The notes under the pieces were generated by a model that made no database searches, was not told the DNA's origin, and worked only from the letters and a program-made list of their open reading frames with translations. Source: CAYYJS01 sp964472315 (lineage in GTDB: Bacteria; Verrucomicrobiota; Kiritimatiellia; UBA8416). Taken from it: a DNA stretch of 25,642 nt. The DNA lies in NCBI GenBank assembly GCA_964472315.1, contig CAYYJS010000051.1, forward strand, positions 1 to 25,642. Reading direction: 5' to 3'. The stretch's first letter is position 1. Every line of letters starts with the position of its first letter. Position numbers and translations under genes: made by a program. Below are positions 15,155 through 21,958 of the stretch, piece by piece.

Positions 15155-17100
15155 ACGACGGGGACAAAGATGGCGACGGAATCGTGGACCACGCCGATTG
15201 GCACATCACCAACAGCGCCGCCCGCTTCACGCCGCTGACCATCACCCTCCCGGAGCCGCTGGGCGCCGGCATGCGCCTGAAACTGGACTACCCCGATTGC
15301 CCCCCCGGCGGCGCCCCCGCCACCAACCGCACCATGCGCCTCTGGACCAAAAGGGCCGACCAGGCACGCGACCCGCGTGCCTTCCCCGACGGCGACTACC
15401 TTGCCCCCGGGGTTTACACCGGCGCCGAGCTTGTCGACCTGGGCTTCTCGGACCGCACACAGAACTTCGGCATCGAAGGCATCCACTCCGCCGCCAACCA
15501 GGCCATCTCCATCGCCGTCGACCCCGACGGCCCCGGTTCCGCCGACTACGTCCACTCGGACCAGATGCGGGTGAGCATCATTAAAGTCGAGTTTATTGAT
15601 GAGGTCCCGGATTACTCACTGGACTCGAATACAGACAGCGATAACTTTTTCTTGCGGCAACACGACCAGACCACCGGGCATGCTGACTACACGAATCTGA
15701 ACATTGCCTATCGGATCATCCCTGCCGGTATTGATGTGTCTGACGTGAAGATCAACGTCTACGTGGAAGATACCGGCACAAAGGTTATGTTCGGCTCAGA
15801 GGATCACCTCGACGGCGAGACAGATGCTTCTGGAGATTTCAAGACCGGTGACAGTCTGAAGGTGAAATGGGGAGATGTTCGGGATTCTTCCGGGAACTTC
15901 AGGAATGTCGGCTTCTGCCGGCTTGAACTGGAGGTCTACGTCGATGGTTCATCGACGCCGATCTGCAAGACTCCTATTGCCGATGCAGATACTTCTATGC
16001 CTGGCTGGCAATGCCCGCAGAAGGGGCTCGGTATCCATGATTTAGCATATAAACACCGCCCGGTTGTTTACGTTGGTGCGAACGAGTCAAATGCACCAAA
16101 TGGCCCCGTGTATCCGTTCTCGGCCGGGATAAAGAGCCACTTGCGGCTTCGGAAGGATGTTTTTGGACCCGATGGCCCGGCTTGGGCTTCGCCTCCTGCG
16201 AACTACTCGACTTTCTCGAGTTTTCCGATTCCTGCCGCGAACTTCAAGGACTACGAGTATAGGTATCCAGTTATTGAAGCATCCCGTGACAATGATGGAG
16301 CGAACAGTGGCGATCACTACATCGACATCGACGATGCTAACCGCACTTGTGGATTGGGTGTGCCGTTTCTGTGTCATCGAGGCCATCCATCTCCGTCTGG
16401 TGCAGCGAACTACGCCTTTGTTCAGTATTGGCAATACCAAAGTGGTAGCCATTCTCCGTATCACCTAACGCTTCCCGTGTCCAACAATAAATTTGTCCAT
16501 GAGGCAGATTGGGAAATGGTTCAGATCTGTGTTCGTCTGAAGGATACGAGCGATGCATACAATAAGAGCAAATGGATCTCTCCATATGCGGTCACTGCAT
16601 CCCAGCATTACTACGGTCAAACGCTGGCTTGGAGGCGTAATGTCAACGGTCCCGCGATCCTGGATCAGCGTTATGTCACACATGTGGACGACGGCAATCG
16701 CATTAATATCTTCATTGCTGAAAATGCGCATGCAACCTACTTCAGAGGCGGGACGTTTGAGGTGACAGTGACCGCAGGTTGCGGGACGCAGATCCAGTAC
16801 AATCCCACCTATTCACTTTACTACGATGAGGTTGCTGCTCCGTTCACGCAGATTGATTGTGACCTTCTGCCGTTCAACTACAAGGCCGCTAGCGGGGTCA
16901 ACATGAAGGCTATCTGTGATTGGAATGGAAACTGGGGGGAAGAGCCCACATTTACGCCAGCTATTCCTGGACCTTTCCGTCGGACGGTCAACATTGATGG
17001 TGGCGGTGGTTCGTTTGCACTGAATGACGACCCAGTACAGTTTCACAACAGATGCCGCAAGATTATTAGTGGCTCACAAGATAGCGAGACAGGTTTATGA
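15151..17100 (+). CDS. Large secreted modular protein, C-terminal part (second Ca-type repeat and Vps62/NLP-like domain)
   Basis: The open frame of 649 residues begins at an internal GTG. The true frame continues from the preceding part after the 8-bp duplication. It starts with the calcium-ligand motif NDGDKDGDGIVDHAD, followed by the second repeat (FTPLTITLPEPLG, TMRLWTK, DYLAPGVYT, FGIEGIHS), which ends near 15575. From there composition becomes clearly less GC-rich. A different domain follows, with FVQYWQYQSG, VHEADWEMVQICVRL (about 16494-16530), TASQHYYG and IFIAENAHATYF. These spaced HxxDWE, SxH and HAxYF motifs resemble the Vps62/NLP (necrosis-inducing) fold. If so, it may be a membrane-acting or toxin-like domain. 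It ends in an ATGA overlap with the next gene. Confidence 0.75.
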   Translation: MNDGDKDGDGIVDHADWHITNSAARFTPLTITLPEPLGAGMRLKLDYPDCPPGGAPATNRTMRLWTKRADQARDPRAFPDGDYLAPGVYTGAELVDLGFSDRTQNFGIEGIHSAANQAISIAVDPDGPGSADYVHSDQMRVSIIKVEFIDEVPDYSLDSNTDSDNFFLRQHDQTTGHADYTNLNIAYRIIPAGIDVSDVKINVYVEDTGTKVMFGSEDHLDGETDASGDFKTGDSLKVKWGDVRDSSGNFRNVGFCRLELEVYVDGSSTPICKTPIADADTSMPGWQCPQKGLGIHDLAYKHRPVVYVGANESNAPNGPVYPFSAGIKSHLRLRKDVFGPDGPAWASPPANYSTFSSFPIPAANFKDYEYRYPVIEASRDNDGANSGDHYIDIDDANRTCGLGVPFLCHRGHPSPSGAANYAFVQYWQYQSGSHSPYHLTLPVSNNKFVHEADWEMVQICVRLKDTSDAYNKSKWISPYAVTASQHYYGQTLAWRRNVNGPAILDQRYVTHVDDGNRINIFIAENAHATYFRGGTFEVTVTAGCGTQIQYNPTYSLYYDEVAAPFTQIDCDLLPFNYKAASGVNMKAICDWNGNWGEEPTFTPAIPGPFRRTVNIDGGGGSFALNDDPVQFHNRCRKIISGSQDSETGL

Positions 17101-18284
17101 TGAACAAACCATGGATATTCATAGTCAGTTGTTTGATCGTGATGGTTTTTGCAAAGACGTCACGTGCAGGTGAGCATCCCGCTCAGTCTTACACGTTGCG
17201 ACTTCCTGCATTACGAGAGACATCGCAGGATTACGAATCCACGTTGAACGCTTTTGACGCGCAGCTCCGTGTTCGCGGGAACAAGCAACAGCTTATTCCT
17301 GTCGCTGAACACTTGCTCTGGTTTTCTTCGCGCGAGACAAAACGGAAGCATGATGGATGGACGGTTGAGCAAGACAAACAGGGAAATATGCGCATCACTG
17401 GGTTTTGGCGTCTTGGAGAGGCCAACTATCGTATTGAACTTCATGGCGTCCCTCTTTCCGATGGGTGGAAGGGGACTGGCATAGCCGCAATGGGTACTGA
17501 TCCAAGGCTTGAACAGTTCCCTCTGAAGTACAACTTTCAGTGGTCAATGGTTCAGCAAGGTAGTGCAGTGGTTCACGAGATCTCCAATCGAGTTCAGTAT
17601 GAAGGTCCCCCGCCGGAAGTCGTTTCTGTTGTCGTGCCATCGCCTGAACAAATGAAAAGTGACGCTCAAAACAAACCTCCAATCAATGTTCTCACCGTAA
17701 AGGCCTTGAGCTATGAATCACCGGAAGTGCGTGCTCAGCAAGTTGCGCGCTTGCCGAAAGAGGCTAGGGAATATCTGAAGGATAAGGTTCTTTCCGATCT
17801 GTCGTGGGAAGAAATCCAGCGGTTTCCTGGTGTGATTATGCTGGTTGACTTTCTTGCTGACTTGGATGTAACTGACCAGCAGCGTATGGCTACCGCATAT
17901 GCACGTGATGGGAGTGCGATGTACTTAAAAGGACACAACTTTGCAGATCTGCGGGATGTGCCACCAGTGTTTCTTCTGGTGCACTGCTATCCTAACCTTG
18001 AGAAATCCCAGAGACAAGAGATCCGCAAGGCGTCAAGACGATTGCAGAAGATCATGGATGTGCTTGAACGTCGAAATAATGTCACGCCGGCGGATCTCGA
18101 GGATGTGATGCAGGAGGCACTTTCCGAGATGTCCAAAAAAGATCGAGAGGAGTTCTTCTCTAGTTCGATGAAGCTCAAGGATTTCGTGAAGCGGTCACAG
18201 AACGGGAAGTTGAAAGCGCTTCTGTACGACGATACCCAAGGGCCGCCAAGGTCAGAGTACCAGATCGAAGCGGGGACGTTCTGA
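17097..18284 (+). CDS. Unrecognised secreted protein, partner of the preceding modular protein
   Basis: 395 residues, no family recognised. An N-terminal signal peptide is clear (residues about 4-24, WIFIVSCLIVMVFAKTSRAG). The first half (about 30-190) looks like mixed beta structure with WFSSRETKRKHDGW and GFWRLGEANYRIELHG. The second half (about 200-395) is helical and charged, with several DLxxEEIQ-type helices and a Lys-rich region. The ATG overlaps the upstream stop (ATGA); an alternative ATG lies 3 bases later. It shares the low-GC composition of the upstream gene's C-terminal part, so the two probably arrived together. By position it could be an immunity protein, chaperone or second component. 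This is inferred from context, not from homology. Confidence 0.8.
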   Translation: MMNKPWIFIVSCLIVMVFAKTSRAGEHPAQSYTLRLPALRETSQDYESTLNAFDAQLRVRGNKQQLIPVAEHLLWFSSRETKRKHDGWTVEQDKQGNMRITGFWRLGEANYRIELHGVPLSDGWKGTGIAAMGTDPRLEQFPLKYNFQWSMVQQGSAVVHEISNRVQYEGPPPEVVSVVVPSPEQMKSDAQNKPPINVLTVKALSYESPEVRAQQVARLPKEAREYLKDKVLSDLSWEEIQRFPGVIMLVDFLADLDVTDQQRMATAYARDGSAMYLKGHNFADLRDVPPVFLLVHCYPNLEKSQRQEIRKASRRLQKIMDVLERRNNVTPADLEDVMQEALSEMSKKDREEFFSSSMKLKDFVKRSQNGKLKALLYDDTQGPPRSEYQIEAGTF

Positions 18285-18297
18285 AAGCGCCGATTAA

Positions 18298-18520
18298 AAC
18301 CGGCAGGAGGTAGAGAATGAAAGAGTCTTACGGTGAAGGTCTAGCAAGCCACACCGGCCCCGAGTCATGCCTCAACGACCCGCGAGGGCGTGGGGACACG
18401 AAGTGAGGCTGCATCTTAAATGCGGCTGCGAAGCGGCAACCGTTGACAGGGGAAAGCACAGGCGGGCTATTGAGCTCCGAAATCACCTCATCCAGGAGAA
18501 CGGTGTTGAAGGTTGAGGGA
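18298..18520 (+). mobile_element. Remnant of a group II intron/reverse-transcriptase leader region
   Basis: Fourteen bases after the preceding CDS, AGGAGG and an ATG at 18317 open a 29-codon frame, MKESYGEGLASHTGPESC..., ending at TGA 18404. A second in-frame-like stretch at about 18437-18510 reads PLTGESTGGLLSSEI. From memory, short ORFs reading MKE(S/P)...GLA(S/N)H.GPESC...ALTG..AG..LSSEI commonly precede group II intron-type reverse transcriptases. No reverse transcriptase or intron domain V is found here, so it would be a 5' fragment left by a lost or truncated element. Confidence 0.5.
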
Positions 18521-18586
18521 TTCGCGGCGGTGGGCCGCCCTCGGCAATGGCACGAGGATGAGCGGGGAGATAAGGGACAGGTCAAG

Positions 18587-18648
18587 GGGCGAGAGAAGGG
18601 ACAGGCCATCTGCGCGCGGGCGAGAGAAGGGACAGGCCATCTGCGCGC
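18587..18648. repeat. Exact 31-bp tandem duplication
   Basis: Two identical 31-base copies, 18587-18617 and 18618-18648, beginning GGGCGAGAGAAGGGACAGGC. A partial third copy (AAGGGACAGG) precedes them at about 18572. Confidence 0.92.
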
Positions 18649-18932
18649 GAGGATCGCGGCGGTTGACGAGCAGGGCGGGGAACGAGTCGGGTTCTGAAGG
18701 GGGGAGTGCCCGGAACTGGCCAGATTCCTGCCATTTCCGGTGTCACCGGCCGTTGGTGCGGTACCGATGGCCGGGACATGACCTTGAAGTGGCGAGGGGG
18801 TGGATTTTTCGGTTGGGCGTCCTTCATGTGGAATTCCGCCCTGGTGGCCCGGTCCTTGACGCCCACGGTGGTTGAACGTTGGGACGGGGGAGAGGGGACG
18901 CCCGTCTCGGAGATCCGGGCGTACTGGGAGTA

Positions 18933-18955
18933 GGCACGTTTCTCCGAAACGTGCC
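18933..18955. repeat. Perfect 9-bp stem-loop, dispersed-palindrome type
   Basis: GGCACGTTT pairs exactly with AAACGTGCC around a CTCCG loop. The same CACGT(C/T)TC core occurs in the inverted repeat at 20295-20342, suggesting two members of one palindrome family. Confidence 0.6.
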
Positions 18956-19023
18956 CCGGTGGATGAGTCCGGCAGTACAGCGTGGCGCTACGAGCCCGCT
19001 GTCCCCCGGCGGACGGCGCCATG

Positions 19024-19065
19024 AACACCCAACAGCCAACACGGAATGTCCAACAACGAACGGGG
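19024..19065. repeat. Heptameric micro-repeat, six units
   Basis: Six 7-base units in register, each starting AA: AACACCC, AACAGCC, AACACGG, AATGTCC, AACAACG, AACGGGG. Confidence 0.8.
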
Positions 19066-19225
19066 GAGGGAGAGCGGGCCAGGGGCGACCAGGCCATCTG
19101 GGTGCGGTAAGACGATGAGGCTGACGCAGGCGGCAATGGGGGATGTGTCGGGCGTGGGCCGACTCTGGGCTTGAAGGTGACCGTGCGCTGTCCCGTGGTG
19201 CCCCGTGCCGCGCCAGGCCGTGCGG

Positions 19226-20056
19226 CTATTGGTCCAGGCCCGCCGCCGCAGGTGGCCGAATGCCGACGACCTTCTTGATGCTGTCCTTCCACTTGATCTT
19301 CCGGTTGTGGCTATATCGGGCATGGAGCGCGCGAATGGCGTCGTCGCGCTGCATGGTCATCAGCGCCGCGCCCCGCCGGACGGCTTCGGCGTCGCCGGGG
19401 CAGTTGCGCGGCAAAATGGCGCGCAGGCGGTTGATCTTACCGAGCCAGATCGAGTCTGTTACGAACGGCATCACGGCGTCGATCACCCGGTCGATCCGGT
19501 CATCGAGCATCGGTTCGCAGGACACGCTGGTGGCAAAGTCGCTCAGGTAGGCCGCTTTGAGACAGGCCAGACGCTCCGCGAACGCCGGGGCGCCGGGCTC
19601 CCAGTACTTCAGCGTCGCCGAATCCGCCGAGCCGACCGAGAAACGGAAGACGATCTGGCTGCGGTAGGGCGCCAGCTCGGAGCAGAGCCGTTCGATGCAG
19701 GTCAAGCGGGGCTTGGAAACGACCAATACGTCGTTGCCCGCCCGCAGCATGCGCACGAGGATGGCCAGGCATGCCTCGATGTTCCGCTCCGTGATGTCAT
19801 GCGCCGTGGGAAACATAATCCGGCCGGAACGCTGCGTGAATCCGCGCCGGGCATCGTGTGGCCGGATCGCCGGCCGCGCCCAACTCTCCGCCGTCATGCG
19901 CTTGAACCGGATCGCCATGGTCTTGGCGTAGCAATACCGGCAGTCATGCTCGCACCCGTCCTGGATGTTCACATTGCTCGCCGCCCATTCCTGCGTGCCG
20001 GTGGGAACCGCGTTCGGATTCGATACCTCATGCAGATCGAGCGGTTGACGTTTCAT
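19226..20056 (-). CDS. Radical SAM protein of the SplB-like type
   Basis: A 276-residue radical SAM protein. The 4Fe-4S/SAM motif CxxxCxxC is in QDGCEHDCRYCYAKTM (C35, C39, C42). A barrel then shows MFPTAHDI, DVLVVSKPRLTCIERLC, VFRFSVGSADSATLKYWEPG and VSCEPMLD. This layout matches the spore-photoproduct-lyase-like (SplB/Rv2578c) group, many of whose members act on nucleic acids or have unknown substrates. There is no additional cluster-binding domain, and the length is typical of the short members. The gene lies 18 bases after the wrecked restriction-methylation gene in the same orientation, so the two may once have been co-transcribed. A true DNA lyase function is not shown. Confidence 0.85.
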   Translation of the reverse strand: MKRQPLDLHEVSNPNAVPTGTQEWAASNVNIQDGCEHDCRYCYAKTMAIRFKRMTAESWARPAIRPHDARRGFTQRSGRIMFPTAHDITERNIEACLAILVRMLRAGNDVLVVSKPRLTCIERLCSELAPYRSQIVFRFSVGSADSATLKYWEPGAPAFAERLACLKAAYLSDFATSVSCEPMLDDRIDRVIDAVMPFVTDSIWLGKINRLRAILPRNCPGDAEAVRRGAALMTMQRDDAIRALHARYSHNRKIKWKDSIKKVVGIRPPAAAGLDQ

Positions 20057-20074
20057 GGGAATATCCCTGTTCCT

Positions 20075-21487
20075 TCACCCGCCCACGAACAGCCCGTCCG
20101 CGGTTTTGTGCGCCTGGCCGAGGGTGACGAGGGTTTCGAGGATGGGGGCGAGTCTGTCGGCACGGGCGCGGCTGAAGGCGCGGGCGACGATTTCCGGGGT
20201 GGCGGGTTCGTTCATCCCGACGAGTATGGCGCGGACGGCGGCGACCTGCTCCGGCAATGTCCTGGGCCAGGATTGCTTCTCGGTGCGCACGGAGCTCCGA
20301 GACGTGCGTCCCTCGGCGCCGGCGGCGGGCACGTCTCGGAGAGTGCCGGCCAGTTCGGTCTGCTCCGCCGTGCCGCCGTGCTTCTGGAAGTCGGGTCGCA
20401 GCCAACGGATCTTGCCGCGGGCTTCTTCGGCCGCGCGCGCGGCGTTCAGCGCGACGAGACGTTCGAGAAGCTGCGCATCGCCGAGCTCGGCCGGCCACCC
20501 GTAAGCCTCGGCCACCGCCGCATCGAGTTCCTCATGCAGTTGCCGCAGCACGGAGACCAACCCCTGCTCGTGTATCGCCTTCTCCTTCGCCGTCAAGGCG
20601 TCGCCCGCCCGCAGCTTCTCCAGGACGTTGTACATGCCCGTCATCGTCAGCCCCGCATGCTCCGCCTGCCGCGCCTTCCGGTGCGCATCCAACTGCTCGC
20701 CCAACTCGCGAATGCGCGCACGCTGCGCCGCCGATGCGTCCGGGAACGGGAAGGTCTCGAAACAACGGGTCTTGTTGTAGCGGGGGTCATTGCCGACGCC
20801 TAATCGCCCCCCAGTCTTGAGTGCCCAACAGACGTGCGTGCGGCTGCTGAGCACCCCGAGGAAATAGGCGTCGTCGAGGGCGATGTTGACGAGCATGTTG
20901 TCCGGCAGGATGGCGGCATCGAGGAACTGGAAGAAGCGGTGCTTGGCGGTCTCGACCGTGGCGATGTAACGGGGGAGACCGGCGAGCATGTTTCGCAATT
21001 CGTCACGCGATCGCCTGTGAAGCCACCAGTTCTCGCGCAACCGCTTATCCCGGTTCTGCTGTCGTTCCGGCCACACGCAAGTGACTAATCGCTGGTATAC
21101 AGATGGAAATTTCTGGCGCAGTTCGGACTCGGACACGCCCCCCAATTCAATACACAACACGTTCCGTGGGCGGGCTGTAAGGTCGCGTCCATTTCGGTAT
21201 TCCCGAATGTGGCGCTCAAGGCCATGCACCTTGCCCAATCCGAGCGTAGCGGCATCTTCCAAGCTCACGATGAAGCCATCGCTTCCCAATTCAAACCCTC
21301 GGCTACTCACCCCCCCATTCGCCTTCAGTTCCACGGCGCCGGCGATGTTGGCGCCGACGGTCAGATCGGCCTGGATGCGGCCGCGTCGCTCGTCGAGTTC
21401 GACCTCGTAGCCTTCGCCGTCGCCGGCGGTTTCGGATACGACGTGTTGGAGAAGGCCTTCCTGTTCCCCGGCGGCGGCGCAGGTCAT
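20075..21487 (-). pseudogene. MmeI-like type IIG restriction-methylation protein, C-terminal half (target recognition and C-terminal domains)
   Basis: A 470-residue open frame matching the MmeI-like family downstream of the methyltransferase core: VRIAMTCAAAGEQEGLL just upstream and at its start, VGANIAGAVELKANGGVSS, PRNVLCIELGG, RENWWLHRRSRDEL, GLPRYIATVETAKHRFFQFL, DAYFLGVLSSRTHVCWAL, GRLGVGNDPRYNKTRCFETF, and GLTMTGMYNVLEKLRAG. The natural C terminus is present (LAPILETLVTLGQ). The SAM-binding and NPPF catalytic motifs are absent, because sequence between the spacer remnant (21519-21740) and this part is missing and the join is out of frame. It cannot methylate or cut DNA alone. The conserved coding frame implies recent loss, or retention of a DNA-recognition fragment. 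An inverted repeat sits in frame at 20295-20342. Confidence 0.8.
20295..20342. repeat. 13-bp inverted repeat inserted in frame within the MmeI-like gene
   Basis: CTCCGAGACGTGC (20295-20307) is the exact reverse complement of 20330-20342, with a 22-base GC-rich loop. The translated segment (LRDVPAAGAEGRTSRSSVRT) interrupts otherwise family-like sequence without breaking the frame. Confidence 0.65.
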
Positions 21488-21518
21488 GGCGATGCGGACG
21501 GCAGCGCAGGCGGCGGCA

Positions 21519-21740
21519 GCGACGCCAGTCGCTCTGACCGGCCTCGACGAGCAGCAGGAGTTGATCGCGCGTCAGCGGCAGCGCGGCGGCCTCCGCGAAC
21601 AGACCGCCGTTGAACTGTAGAATGTTCATGCGCAGGCTGGTGGAGAAGCCGCCCCGGTTCATGCGGTCCCAGAGTTCCTCGACCATGGGCGTGAAATGCT
21701 CGGGCGTATCGCGCAGGCTTGCGATCAGGTTGGTGAAGCC
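21519..21740 (-). pseudogene. Helicase-spacer remnant of the MmeI-like gene
   Basis: About 75 codons of another frame read FTNLIASLRDTPEHF, MVEELWDRMNRGGFS, ILQFNGGLFAEAAALPL and VEAGQSDWR, the spacer that precedes the methyltransferase domain in MmeI-like enzymes. The N-terminal nuclease part is missing upstream, replaced by repeat sequence. Downstream the frame joins the C-terminal half out of register, with the methyltransferase core deleted at about 21515-21520. Confidence 0.75.
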
Positions 21741-21820
21741 ACACTTCGTCGCTTTCTTCGTCCCACACGTTGTCGCGTACGCTTCGTCGCAAGTCTTCGT
21801 CGTGACTTTGCTCGACCAGC

Positions 21821-21848
21821 CAGAAATCGAGAATCCGCAATCCGCAAT
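21821..21848. repeat. Heptameric micro-repeat, four units
   Basis: Units CAGAAAT, CGAGAAT, CCGCAAT, CCGCAAT. It lies at the truncated 5' side of the MmeI-like remnant, next to repeated CTTCGTC motifs (about 21745-21800), so the gene breakpoint is repeat-associated. Confidence 0.8.
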
Positions 21849-21869
21849 CCAAGGTGACATCGTTGCGGC

Positions 21870-21898
21870 TCGACATCCGGGGCTTCAGGTTCTATACA
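21870..21898 (+). promoter_or_regulatory. Probable sigma-70 promoter for the PurF-like gene
   Basis: TCGACA (21870-21875), 17-base spacer, TATACA (21893-21898), 60 bases before the start codon. Near-consensus on both boxes and spacing. Confidence 0.55.
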
Positions 21899-21958
21899 GG
21901 CTGTCGTAACATGAACTGACGTGGGCATCGGCATCGGAAGACACGAAAGGAAGGCACC

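Larger units (their letters stand above)
18407..19225. other. Non-coding stretch with repeats and hairpins
   Basis: No credible gene is seen on either strand. Beyond the group II leader remnant, it holds a 31-bp exact tandem duplication, a 9-bp perfect hairpin, and six 7-base micro-repeats (listed separately). The short phrase AGGCCATCTG recurs at about 19090. Confidence 0.65.

Noticed and set aside
18587..18648. Possible CRISPR array
   Set aside because: The two copies abut with no spacers. No cas genes are in the window.
18582..19292. Minus-strand open frame of 236 codons
   Set aside because: It reads through the 31-bp duplication, the hairpin and the 7-base repeats, with low-complexity product and no domain.
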